A stretch of 64,000 bases of DNA. Origin: VFKU01 sp038916785. GTDB lineage: Bacteria > Hydrogenedentota > Hydrogenedentia > Hydrogenedentales > GCA-2746185. The notes beneath the pieces were generated by a model. That model was not told the DNA's origin, made no database searches, and worked only from the letters and a program-made list of their open reading frames with translations. Positions within the stretch are counted from its first letter, which is position 1; each line of letters opens with the position of its first letter. Positions 7,538 to 15,652 of this stretch are shown here, in pieces. Made by a program: the position numbers and the translations under genes. The stretch is from the NCBI GenBank assembly GCA_038916785.1, contig JBCLBO010000008.1, forward strand, positions 5,407 to 69,406, read 5' to 3'.

Positions 7538-9097
7538 ATGTGGTTGAGCCGCGGGGTTCGTGGTTCCAAGTGGATGGCCGTTGTCGTTTATTTAGTCGCT
7601 TGCGCGGTTTCGGCCCAGCCGGTGCATCTGGCGACGGAATCGGTGCGCATTCTGCTGGCGGCGGACGCGCCGGTGCTGACGCTGCGCAGCGAGGCGCCGT
7701 TGCGGGTGATTGCCGGCGAAAATCTGCGCGAATTGCCTGCGGGCGTTTACACGCTGCGGACGAGCGGGGCGTCGGCGCCGGTGCTGCGGCATCATCTCTT
7801 TGTGAAGACGTTTCGTCCGAGTGACACGGCCGCGCGCGGTGCATGGATTGCCGAGCGGCGGGCCGAGGGATTCGATCCGAAGGTCGTCGCGCTCGGCCGC
7901 GAGTGGGCGGCTGGCGGCGGGATTCTGGACACGCGGGTGGACTGGGTCTCGTTGGCGAGCGAGCCGACTGCGGCCGCCGCGGAGGCGCGGCGCAAGCTGC
8001 TTGCCGCGCGTGGATACTCCGCGTGGATTCAGCCGGAGACGGTCGCGCCGGGCCGGGGATCGGTCCACATCCGCGGGGGCGATGGGGCGACGTCCACGTT
8101 TGACGCGCCGATCGCTATCGAGAGCGGCGGGCCGATCGAGCTCGCCGAGGTGCAGTCAAGCTACTGGGGCGGCAAGCCGCGCCCGCTGTCGTTCACGGGC
8201 CGCATTGAAGTGCGCATCGGCCAGCGGGGCGGTCTCGACGCTATCGAGCAGGTGCAAATCGAGAATTACTTGCGGGGCGTGCTTCCCGCGGAGATGAGCC
8301 CGTCCTGGCCGGTGGAGGCGCTCCAGGCGCAGGCCGTCGCTGCGCGCAGCGACGTGGCCGCGGGGCTCGGCGGCCGGTACTCGCTCGAGGGTTTTGATTT
8401 TTTTGCCACCGAGCGGTCGCGCGCGTATCTGGGCGCGACGGGCCGCGCGGCGCAGACCGACGACGCGCTGCGCGCCACGGCGGGCGAGATTTTGCGGCAG
8501 GGCGATCGCGTGGCGCCGGCGGTATTTTCCGCGAGCTGCGGCGGATGGACCGAGGACAACGAGGCGGTGTGGTCTGCGCCACCGGACGCGGCGCTGCGGG
8601 GCGTGTCGGATTTGGCCAAAGGCCGCGGCAAGAAGTCCTCGCCGGCGCGCGTGGACGAGTGGCTGCGCGGCCGGCCCGATGCGTGGTGCGCGGTGGACGA
8701 CACGTATTTCCGCTGGAATCGCAGCTACACGGAACCGGAATTGCGTGCTATCATCAACCCAGTGGCGGCGGTTGGTCGTATTGAGGAAATCGTCTTGGGC
8801 GAGCGCGGCGTGAGCGGGAGGCTGAAGTCAGTCCGCGTCCGCGGCAGCCAGCGGACGGCGACGATCAAGAAAGAGTTGCCGATTCGCCGGGCGTTCGGCG
8901 GCCTGCCGAGTGCGCTGTTCACGGTGCGCAAGTCGAGCGCGGGCGGCGTCACGCGATTCACGTTTAGCGGCGGCGGGCGCGGGCACGGCGTGGGCCTTTG
9001 CCAGCAGGGCGCGCGCGGCATGGCGTTGCAGGGGATCGGCTACCGCGAGATCCTCACGCACTACTACTCCGGCGTGGCGCTGGTGAGGTGCGACTAG
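7538..9097 (+). CDS. Exported SpoIID/LytB-domain protein (probable lytic transglycosylase)
   Basis: About 519 residues from the ATG at 7538. This start gives a classical Sec signal peptide (basic WLSRGVRGSK, a hydrophobic core, then AVSAQP), whereas the longer TTG frame does not. The C-terminal half holds the SpoIID domain: IENYLRGVLPAEMSPSWPVE with the catalytic Glu candidate, ALQAQAVAARSD, SASCGGWTEDNEAVW and a final GRGHGVGLCQQGARGMA. SpoIID enzymes cleave denuded glycan strands of peptidoglycan and leave 1,6-anhydro-MurNAc ends. The next gene, anmK, starts on the base after its stop, so the product of one is the substrate class of the other. Confidence 0.88.
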   Translation: MWLSRGVRGSKWMAVVVYLVACAVSAQPVHLATESVRILLAADAPVLTLRSEAPLRVIAGENLRELPAGVYTLRTSGASAPVLRHHLFVKTFRPSDTAARGAWIAERRAEGFDPKVVALGREWAAGGGILDTRVDWVSLASEPTAAAAEARRKLLAARGYSAWIQPETVAPGRGSVHIRGGDGATSTFDAPIAIESGGPIELAEVQSSYWGGKPRPLSFTGRIEVRIGQRGGLDAIEQVQIENYLRGVLPAEMSPSWPVEALQAQAVAARSDVAAGLGGRYSLEGFDFFATERSRAYLGATGRAAQTDDALRATAGEILRQGDRVAPAVFSASCGGWTEDNEAVWSAPPDAALRGVSDLAKGRGKKSSPARVDEWLRGRPDAWCAVDDTYFRWNRSYTEPELRAIINPVAAVGRIEEIVLGERGVSGRLKSVRVRGSQRTATIKKELPIRRAFGGLPSALFTVRKSSAGGVTRFTFSGGGRGHGVGLCQQGARGMALQGIGYREILTHYYSGVALVRCD

Positions 9098-10255
9098 ATG
9101 GATCTGCGCGCGATCAGGAAAAAAACCTCGCGCTACGCGATCGGGCTGATGTCGGGCACGTCGTGCGACGGGATCACTGCGGCGCTTGTGCGCATCAAGG
9201 GGACGGGCCCGGCGCTGGCGATAAAGCTGGTCGCGTGCGAGAATTACGAGTACGACGCGGAAATGCGCACGCGGCTCCTGGCGCCGCGCATGGACGCCCG
9301 GGAAGTGTGCGTGCTGAACTTTGAACTGGGCAGGCGCTTTGCCGATGCCGCCGCGGCGATGCAGTACAAGGCCAGCCTCGAGCCTGCCGAGGTGGACTTC
9401 ATCGCGTGCTCGGGCCATACGCTGGCGCACTTGCCGCCGCGCCGCTCGGAGCAAATCGGCACACTGCAAGTGGGCGAGGCGGCGCTGATCGCGGAGAAAT
9501 GCCGCGTGCCGATCGTGTCGGACTTCCGCACGCGCGACATGGCGGCTGGCGGCCAGGGCGCGCCGCTGGTGCCGTATGCCGATTGGATTCTGTTCCGCCG
9601 GGCGGGGCGCACTTCGCTGCTGCTCAACATCGGCGGCATCGCGAACGTCACCGTCGTCCCTCCGGAGATGAACGACTTGATCGCCTTCGACACGGGGCCC
9701 GGCAACATGGCGATCGACGGCGCGATGCGGCTGCTGACGTCGGGCCGGGAGAACATGGACAAGGACGGCGTGATGGCGGCCAAGGGCGTCGTCATTGACG
9801 AATTTCTCGACTACCTGCTGGGGCACCCCTACTTCAACGAGCCGCCGCCGAAGAGCACGGGGCGGGAGGACTTCGGCCCGGAAGTGTATCTGCGCGACGC
9901 GATCGCGAACCGGCGCGAGCGCAAGCCCGAGGACATCATGGCGACGGTGACCGCGGCGGTGGCGTATAGCATTGTGCGGGCGTTCAACCGATTCGTGAAA
10001 CCGAACTTCGAGGTCACGCGCTTCATCATCAGCGGCGGCGGCGCACACAACCCGACGCTGCTCAAACGCATCAAGGCGGGACTGCCGGGACTCACCGTGC
10101 GCCTCACCGACAGCTACGGCATCCCCGCGGACGCGCGCGAGGCAATCGCGTTCGCCATTCTCGGCAACGAAACGCTGTGCGGCACGCCGTCAAACGTGCC
10201 GCAGGCGACCGGCGCGAGCCATGCGTGTATCCTCGGGAAAATCACGCCGCCGTAG
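9098..10255 (+). CDS. anmK: Anhydro-N-acetylmuramic acid kinase
   Basis: A 385-residue AnmK of typical length. The opening YAIGLMSGTSCDGITAALV is the diagnostic family motif. Other family blocks are SDFRTRDMAAGGQGAPLVPY, LLNIGGIANVTVVP, FDTGPGNMAIDG and FIISGGGAHNPTLL. The enzyme phosphorylates and hydrolyses 1,6-anhydro-MurNAc to MurNAc-6-phosphate in cytoplasmic wall recycling. Its ATG directly follows the SpoIID-like gene's stop. MurQ and NagZ are not in the window. Confidence 0.96.
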   Translation: MDLRAIRKKTSRYAIGLMSGTSCDGITAALVRIKGTGPALAIKLVACENYEYDAEMRTRLLAPRMDAREVCVLNFELGRRFADAAAAMQYKASLEPAEVDFIACSGHTLAHLPPRRSEQIGTLQVGEAALIAEKCRVPIVSDFRTRDMAAGGQGAPLVPYADWILFRRAGRTSLLLNIGGIANVTVVPPEMNDLIAFDTGPGNMAIDGAMRLLTSGRENMDKDGVMAAKGVVIDEFLDYLLGHPYFNEPPPKSTGREDFGPEVYLRDAIANRRERKPEDIMATVTAAVAYSIVRAFNRFVKPNFEVTRFIISGGGAHNPTLLKRIKAGLPGLTVRLTDSYGIPADAREAIAFAILGNETLCGTPSNVPQATGASHACILGKITPP

Positions 10256-10294
10256 TCGAGTGTGCATAGTGTTTCCTCCACTCGGGCGCCATCG

Positions 10295-10367
10295 GTAGGG
10301 GCGGGGCCCTGTCCCCGCCCTGTGCGCGCGCCCAAAGCCTAGGGCGGGGACAGGGCCCCGCCCCTAC
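10295..10367. repeat. 27-bp perfect inverted repeat (GTAGGGGCGGGGCCC family)
   Basis: Arms at 10295-10321 and 10341-10367 are exact reverse complements around a 19-bp loop, between anmK and rtcB. The same arm sequence forms a hairpin at 27531-27601, and a related arm lies in the 16018 and 29208 units and at 18115-18221. It could fold as a very strong RNA hairpin but has no T-run. Confidence 0.85.
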
Positions 10368-10376
10368 GGAATCGCG

Positions 10377-11774
10377 ATGAAGACCCGTAACCTCATCGAA
10401 CTCGGCATTCCGCACGGCGAGGCTGTCGACGCGGCGCGGGCGGCGTGCATCAAGGCGGCGCAGGGCGGCATGAAGAAACGTGTGCTCGCGGACCTTGTTG
10501 CCAGCGTCGCCGCGCACCCGGATCGCTACACCGACGACTCCGTTTTCGGAGGCGTCGCGCAGATGCTTATCGCGCACCGCGACGCGCAGGCCTCCTTCGC
10601 GCCGCGCGAATCGGGCGCGCCGTATCGCCAGTGGGGCCGCGACCTCGACGAGAATTCCGTGCAGCAGATGCGCCGCGCCTGCGAGCTGCCGGTGGCCGTG
10701 CAAGGCGCGCTCATGCCCGACGCGCACGTGGGCTACGGCCTGCCGATCGGCGGCGTGCTGGCCACGCGGAACGCGGTCATTCCGTATGCCGTCGGCGTGG
10801 ACATCGCCTGCCGCGTGAAGCTCAGCGTGCTCGATCTGCCGGTGGACTCGCTCGAGCGGCGCACGGACCTCCTGCGCGACGCGATCGAGAGCGAGACCCG
10901 CTTCGGCGTTGGCGCATCGTTCAAGCTCAAACGCACGCACGAGGTGCTCGACGCGGACTGGAGCGTCTCGCCCGTCACGCGCCGCCACAAGGACAAGGCA
11001 TGGGCGCAGCTCGGCACCAGCGGCAGCGGAAACCATTTTGTCGAGTTCGGCGTGTTCAGCGTCGAGCATGACGTGCTCGGTATCGCGCCGGGACAGTACC
11101 TTGCGCTGCTGAGCCATAGCGGCAGCCGCGGCACCGGCGCGGCCGTCTGCAACCACTACAGCAAAATCGCCATGGAGAAGCACCGCGAATTGCCGGCTGA
11201 AATGCGCCACTTGTCGTGGCTCGATCTCGACTCCGCCGCGGGCCGCGAGTATTGGGAGGCGATGGAGCTGATGGGGCAGTACGCCGCGGCGAACCACGCG
11301 CTGATCCACAAACACATCCGCAAGCGGCTCGGCGCGGAGCTGCTGCTCGACGTCGAGAACCACCACAACTTCGCGTGGAAGGAGCGGCTCCACGGCCGCG
11401 AGGTCATCGTGCACCGCAAGGGCGCGACGCCCGCGGGCGAGGGCGTGCTCGGCGTCATCCCCGGCAGCATGGCGAGCCCCGGCTTCGTCGTGCGCGGACG
11501 CGGCAATCCCCTGTCGCTGAACAGCGCGGCGCACGGCGCGGGCCGCGTGATGAGCCGCACGCAGGCGAAGAAAACCTTCACCTGGAAAATGGCGAAGGAC
11601 TGGCTCGACCGCGAAGGCGTCACGCTGATGTCCGCAGGGCTCGACGAAGTGCCGATGGTCTACAAAAACATCCACGACGTCATGGCCGCGCAGCACGACT
11701 TGGTAGAGGTCTTGGCGCAGTTCGACCCGAAGCTGGTCAAGATGGCGCCGGCGGGAGAGAGGCCGGAGGACTAA
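10377..11774 (+). CDS. rtcB: RNA-splicing ligase RtcB
   Basis: A 465-residue RtcB. Key blocks are ALMPDAHVGYGLPIGGVLAT and YAVGVDIACRVKLSV, the latter with the Asp and Cys that bind Mn2+, GTSGSGNHFVEFG, LSHSGSRGTG, a central HHNFAW and the C-terminal SAAHGAGRVMSR with the His that is guanylylated. RtcB joins 2',3'-cyclic phosphate or 3'-phosphate RNA ends to 5'-OH ends using GTP. No archease or RtcA gene is adjacent and no rtcR is seen. It is flanked by a strong palindrome upstream and a repeat element downstream. Confidence 0.95.
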   Translation: MKTRNLIELGIPHGEAVDAARAACIKAAQGGMKKRVLADLVASVAAHPDRYTDDSVFGGVAQMLIAHRDAQASFAPRESGAPYRQWGRDLDENSVQQMRRACELPVAVQGALMPDAHVGYGLPIGGVLATRNAVIPYAVGVDIACRVKLSVLDLPVDSLERRTDLLRDAIESETRFGVGASFKLKRTHEVLDADWSVSPVTRRHKDKAWAQLGTSGSGNHFVEFGVFSVEHDVLGIAPGQYLALLSHSGSRGTGAAVCNHYSKIAMEKHRELPAEMRHLSWLDLDSAAGREYWEAMELMGQYAAANHALIHKHIRKRLGAELLLDVENHHNFAWKERLHGREVIVHRKGATPAGEGVLGVIPGSMASPGFVVRGRGNPLSLNSAAHGAGRVMSRTQAKKTFTWKMAKDWLDREGVTLMSAGLDEVPMVYKNIHDVMAAQHDLVEVLAQFDPKLVKMAPAGERPED

Positions 11775-11938
11775 TTCACAGAAGATAACGAAGGGAACGA
11801 AGAAGGAAAGTCGGCTCTACCCGAATCCCGAACGTGATTATAGGTTAGGTTGACGCTCATCAGCACGGTAACTAGCACCATTAATGCTGACTTCACTTTT
11901 ACATCGAATCGAAAACCAATCCTACTTTTTTTGTCCAT
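11771..11938 (-). CDS. 55-residue single-pass membrane protein inside a repeat element
   Basis: The ATG at 11938 is preceded by an excellent ribosome binding site (AAAGGAGGTCC). It encodes 55 residues: a basic start (MDKKSRIGFRFDVKVK), one hydrophobic segment (about residues 17-33) and a polar tail ending FPSSFPSLSSVN. The tail and stop are supplied by the ACAGAAG-type repeat. The frame lies between inverted repeats at 11810-11833 and 12007-12030. I do not recognise a family. The good Shine-Dalgarno and membrane segment favour real translation, but the repeat-derived tail and AT-richer composition suggest a mobile or toxic small peptide. Function is unknown. Confidence 0.45.
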   Translation of the reverse strand: MDKKSRIGFRFDVKVKSALMVLVTVLMSVNLTYNHVRDSGRADFPSSFPSLSSVN

Positions 11939-12038
11939 AAGGACCTCCTTTCGGGTTTCCCTACGAACACGTTCAGAAGTCGCCAAACCTTCAGAAGTTC
12001 TCTGAAGCTCGGGAATCGAGTAGAGCCGACTTCCTCTC
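11775..12038. mobile_element. Small inverted-repeat element carrying the 55-codon ORF
   Basis: A GTCGGCTCTAC-started arm at 11810-11833 and its reverse complement at 12007-12030 match at about 21 of 24 positions and enclose 173 bp. The left side is joined to a TTCACAGAAGATAACGAAG word (11775-11793), the same word family that ends the 14441-14640 element. The interior is visibly AT-richer than its neighbours and holds the small minus-strand ORF and its ribosome site. A hairpin (CTTCAGA/TCTGAAG) lies in the leader. No transposase is present, so this would be a non-autonomous element. Confidence 0.5.
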
Positions 12039-12068
12039 AACTATAACTTAGTCGACCGTCGAGTGTTT

Positions 12069-12314
12069 AGCCCTGAAGGGGCGTCCTAAAACAGCCCAGG
12101 GCAAAGCGAACGATAGTGAGCGCCGCCCTGGGTTATAGGCCCCTTCAAATCGAAGCCCTGTAAGGGCGATCTAGGCTATCGTGGTGGCGGTTTCATCAAG
12201 ACAATTACCCTAGGACGCCCTTTCAGGGCTTCGATTCTGTCCGATTGATACCCAGGGCGTCGCTCGCTACCGCTCGCTTTGCCCTGGGCTATTCTAGGAC
12301 GCCCCGTTGGGGCT
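12069..12314. repeat. Nested 65-bp inverted repeat element
   Basis: Outer arms at 12069-12133 and 12250-12314 are near-complementary over 65 bp, containing GCCCAGGGCAAAGCG and GGGGCGTCCTA words. An inner pair (TCGAAGCCCTG type) lies near 12151 and 12231. I recognise the CCCAGGGC...CGCCCTGGG word as a dispersed intergenic unit of many planctomycete-like genomes. It sits between the small-ORF element and a gene remnant and carries no coding frame of its own. Confidence 0.7.
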
Positions 12315-12331
12315 ATGACCAAACTGGTTGG

Positions 12332-12672
12332 TTAGGGGGTGGGCGCTCTGAACGACAAGCTGCCGACGGGCTTTCCGTCGGCGTCTGTAAACCGCAGCGC
12401 CAACGCCCAGGCGCCGACGCCGGTGGTGGCTTTGGCGAGGACGGGGGTGCGGCCTTTGGGGAGCGTGACGGTCACGATGTCGCGATCGAGGACGCACCAA
12501 CTTTCGCGGTTGAAGTCGTCGACGAGTTTGCCGCCGACCCAGACTTCGGCGCGGGCAAGGCGACGTCATGCCCATACCGCGGCGTAGCATTCGTATCGTC
12601 GGCGTGTACTGGGCGACAGGAAACGACCACCGTCAACAGCAGCATCGCGGCGCGTGAGAAGGTCTCATTCAT
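12332..12672 (-). pseudogene. Remnant of an exported protein: signal peptide joined out of frame to a C-terminal domain tail
   Basis: The ATG at 12672 opens a plausible signal peptide (MNETFSRAAMLLLTVVVSC, then HADD). After about 35 codons that frame stops resembling protein. In another frame, 12332-12565 reads AEVWVGGKLVDDFNRESW, VTVTLPKGRTPVLAKATT and GVGAWALALRFTDADGKPVG, then a stop. The latter resembles the end of PA14/carbohydrate-type beta-sandwich proteins that close on a 'worthwhile ligand loop plus lysine-gain' pattern. The two parts seem to be the ends of one large exported protein whose middle has been deleted. It follows the deacetylase gene by seven bases. Confidence 0.4.
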
Positions 12673-12679
12673 CGTTGGA

Positions 12680-14389
12680 TTATTCTGGCACATTGCCAAA
12701 TTCCGCTGCCGCGCGCGAGAGTTCGGAGTCGATGTCGGCGCCTTCGTAGAACCAGATTCGCCCCTTCACCTCGACGCGCTCGCCGGGGGCCGCATCGGGG
12801 AAGACGGGGTCGGCGTGGATGCAGGGGCATTTGGCGTTTCCCCAGGCCCGGCCGCACCGTTCGAAACCGGCGATGATCCAGCGATCGCCTTCGCCGGCGC
12901 GCGCCGCCGCAAAAGGTGCGCGAAAAATCTTGTTCGTATCTGACTGCGCGGTGAAGCCCGGCGCGCCCTTGAGCATGGTGCATACCTGCGTACGCAGACC
13001 GGTCAGCGTCGCGCGGGTCCCGTTCTCGAGCCAGAGGTGCAGGCTGGCCCCGTTGCCGTTTGGCAGCACCACGCTGCCGAAACGGATGCCGTTTGGCAGC
13101 GCACGTGTGAACTCCAAACCGCCGCCGGGGCGCGCTTGCCAGTCCACATTCTCGATGACCTTGTTCACTTCGTCCCAAATCGTCGGGATGTGCGTATGCG
13201 CGAGGAAGGTCAGGCCGAGATCGCTGAAAATTGCCTCGGGCAAATCCACCACCACGTAGCCGCCGTCCGGCCACGGCGCGAAGACACTCACTTTGGTCCC
13301 GCGTTGCGGGTCGATCGCGCCGTCCAGAAACCCGATGCGCGGGTGCCTGCCGCCGGGATACGGCAAAATCCTTGGGGGAGCGTGGTGTCCGCCGCGCCGG
13401 GCTTCGTGGCGCGTGCTCCGGATGAGCCGCTTCGTTTCATCTGGACCGTAGCCGCAGACTGCGGCGACTTCCTCCTTGGTGTATTTGTGGTGCACGACCA
13501 TGTTCTCCAGCCACGGTCCGAGGTTGCTCCGGGTCGCGCCCATTTCCACCGGGAGCTCCAGATCGTCCCTGTCCTTCGTTGGATATCGAAGTAGCGCGAC
13601 GGGGTCGCGCCGCGAGGCGCGCGGGTTTACAAACTGCTCAATGTCGCGCAGCGCAATGCAATGAAAGCCCTCCTGCTTGAGGTACTCCATGTACTCGCGG
13701 AAGCGATCGAGTGGCGTGTTCACCCAGGGGTGGGCGTCGTCGGGCACGCCGTGAAATTGCAGCACGGCGATCTTCCCGTCGCGCGCGCGATCGACCACCT
13801 GCTTGAAATGATCCAGCGTCCAACCGGGGTAGGCATCGCCCGTGGTCGGAATCAACAACGGGTCGTGGTGTCGCGGGTCGTAGAGCGGGCCCGGCGCGAT
13901 TTCGCCGTAGTTGATCTCGGGCTGCATGCCGCGGCGGGCGAATTGATATCCCGCGCTGCGCAATGTCGCGAGCGCCTCAGGTCCAAAACCATTGCCCGGC
14001 CAAGCGAAACTCACCGGCTTGGGCACGTCGACCCCGGATAGCGCCCGTTCAACCAGGGCCAACTCGCCCGCCAAGCGGGCCGCCTCTTTGGGCGAATTGA
14101 AGTTCGCGTGCGTCCACGAGTGGTTTCCGATCTCGAATCCCATCTTGTGCAGGGACGCGGCGTCTTCCCAGGACATGAACTGCGCGGGGTCGTCCATCCA
14201 GCGGTGCGTGATGAAAAACGTCGCGCCGAATCCGTACTCCTTTAGCAGCGGCGCGACGTTGGTCACCTGCGACTTTACTGCGTCGTCGAACGTGAGCACG
14301 ACCGTCTTGTCGGGCACCGGCTCCGCCGCAAACGCGCCTGGAACGCGCAGCAACACACACGTGATGATGGTGGCGAGCATCAACCTCAT
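12680..14389 (-). CDS. Exported polysaccharide deacetylase (NodB domain) with long C-terminal extension
   Basis: About 569 residues from the ATG at 14389, which has GGAG eight bases upstream; a GTG at 14398 overlaps that site. A signal peptide (MRLMLATIITCVLLRVPGAF, then AAEP) is followed by a NodB deacetylase domain to about residue 245. It shows VVLTFDDAVKSQ with the catalytic Asp pair, GNHSWTHANF with the metal-binding HxxxH, and AVLQFHGVPD. Such enzymes de-N-acetylate or de-O-acetylate surface or wall glycans. The following ~310 residues are not recognised; they contain VVDLPEAIFSDLGLTFLAHTH-type text that suggests a second beta-rich domain. Confidence 0.82.
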   Translation of the reverse strand: MRLMLATIITCVLLRVPGAFAAEPVPDKTVVLTFDDAVKSQVTNVAPLLKEYGFGATFFITHRWMDDPAQFMSWEDAASLHKMGFEIGNHSWTHANFNSPKEAARLAGELALVERALSGVDVPKPVSFAWPGNGFGPEALATLRSAGYQFARRGMQPEINYGEIAPGPLYDPRHHDPLLIPTTGDAYPGWTLDHFKQVVDRARDGKIAVLQFHGVPDDAHPWVNTPLDRFREYMEYLKQEGFHCIALRDIEQFVNPRASRRDPVALLRYPTKDRDDLELPVEMGATRSNLGPWLENMVVHHKYTKEEVAAVCGYGPDETKRLIRSTRHEARRGGHHAPPRILPYPGGRHPRIGFLDGAIDPQRGTKVSVFAPWPDGGYVVVDLPEAIFSDLGLTFLAHTHIPTIWDEVNKVIENVDWQARPGGGLEFTRALPNGIRFGSVVLPNGNGASLHLWLENGTRATLTGLRTQVCTMLKGAPGFTAQSDTNKIFRAPFAAARAGEGDRWIIAGFERCGRAWGNAKCPCIHADPVFPDAAPGERVEVKGRIWFYEGADIDSELSRAAAEFGNVPE

Positions 14390-14440
14390 CGAACCCACTC
14401 CAATCGGCGATCGTCAATAGACAATTAGGTCAAGGTCCTT

Positions 14441-14640
14441 ACAGAAGGCAACAAAGAGAACGAAGGCTAAGAGCTTCTAACAATACCCGACGCCGGCCGC
14501 CATGTACCCGCATGGGCGAGCCGCCCATGCTACGATCGTTGGGATTTGTTACAGGCCTTAAGAGTTCAATCCATCGAACTTCGGAAAACCCTACACTATC
14601 AATTGGGCTTCTCTTCTTCGTTTCCTTCGTTACCTTCTGT
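14441..14640. mobile_element. 200-bp element with ACAGAAGG terminal inverted repeats
   Basis: The left end reads ACAGAAGGCAACAAAGAGAA and the right end reads as the complement (CTTCGTTACCTTCTGT). The interior contains, in reverse, a palindrome CATGGGCGAGCCGCCCATG and GGCCTGTAACAAATCCCAAC-type text. The same interior words in the same order occur at 62572-62735, and a shortened version at 23612-23690. With ends, length and copies all present but no transposase, it looks like a MITE-like unit. It fills the gap between the deacetylase and crotonase genes. Confidence 0.6.
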
Positions 14641-14646
14641 AAAAAA

Positions 14647-15540
14647 TCAGTTTGCCGGGCGGCCCTGGTTGCTCTGCACATATTGCTTCATCAGGCGCTG
14701 GGCGTCTTCCGAGCGCATCAGCGTCCAGAAAGAATCTTGCTCGAGCTTGAGCGCGTCCTTCAGCGGCATGTCGCCCGACGTGGTGATCACTTTTTTCGTC
14801 AGCGCGAGGCTCTGTGGCGGGAGTGCTTCGAGCCGGTGCGCCAGCTTCAGCGCCTCCGGCATCAGCTGATCCGGCGGCACGGCCTTCATCACGAGGCCAT
14901 ACTGCACCGCCGTGTCCGCGTTGGCCACCTGCCCCTGCATGATGAGTTCCTTCGCGCGCGCGACGCCGATGAGCCGCGGCAGGCGCACGGTGCCACCCGC
15001 GCCGGGGAGAATGCCGACGTTCACCTCCGGCAGACCGACGGAGCCGGGGTTGGTCATGATGCGGAAGTCGCAGGCGAGCGCGAGCTCGAAGCCTCCCCCG
15101 TGTGCCTGGCCGTTGATCGCGGCGATGCACGGCTTGGTCAGCGCCTCGATTTCGAGGTAGAGCTGGTGCGTCGCGTGCAGTTCGCCGTCCGCGCCGATGC
15201 TCGCGTCCTTCGTTGCGGCGTCGGCCGTCGTGCTCAATTCGCCCACGTCGTAGTGTTGGATGAAATAATTCTCCACGGCGCCGGTGAACACGATCACGCG
15301 GACGCGCGGGTCCTTGTCCATCCACTTGAGCATGTCGCGGATTTCGTTGACCATCCGCGCGTTCATCAGGTTCGTCGGCGGATTGTAGAACCGGATGACG
15401 TACACGCCGCCCTCGTGGCCCCACCGCAAGTACCGCTGGCCCTCGATGTTATTGTCGAAGTTGTCCGCCATCGCTACGCTCCCGAATGCCACCAACACGA
15501 TCGCCGCCGTCAACGCCCGCAGCCACGTCCGCTTCGCCAT
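14647..15540 (-). CDS. Exported crotonase-fold (enoyl-CoA hydratase/isomerase-like) protein
   Basis: A 297-residue protein. The first 25 residues form a clear Sec signal peptide (AKRTWLRALTAAIVLVAFG, then SVAMA-D). The rest is a complete crotonase domain with INGQAHGGGFELALACDFR and GLPEVNVGILPGAGGTVRL. Both glutamates of the hydratase pair (in FELA and LPEV) and the oxyanion-hole glycines are present. Ordinary crotonases act on acyl-CoA in the cytoplasm, where CoA is, so an exported one is unexpected. Either it acts on a non-CoA substrate outside, or the N-terminus is a membrane anchor. The ORF runs into the adjacent repeat after its stop. Confidence 0.82.
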   Translation of the reverse strand: MAKRTWLRALTAAIVLVAFGSVAMADNFDNNIEGQRYLRWGHEGGVYVIRFYNPPTNLMNARMVNEIRDMLKWMDKDPRVRVIVFTGAVENYFIQHYDVGELSTTADAATKDASIGADGELHATHQLYLEIEALTKPCIAAINGQAHGGGFELALACDFRIMTNPGSVGLPEVNVGILPGAGGTVRLPRLIGVARAKELIMQGQVANADTAVQYGLVMKAVPPDQLMPEALKLAHRLEALPPQSLALTKKVITTSGDMPLKDALKLEQDSFWTLMRSEDAQRLMKQYVQSNQGRPAN

Positions 15541-15652
15541 GTCTCGACCCTCCCGAGCCGGGCTGTCCCGGCCAATAGGCCATCTTATCGGCTGGGCCGC
15601 TCGCCGTCAATGCTTTCCGGCCCGCTCGAATGCTGGGCTAAGATGCATCCCT

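Noticed and set aside
12245..12943. 232-codon plus-strand frame
   Set aside because: It runs through a repeat element, a gene remnant and the antisense of the deacetylase; no coherent protein.
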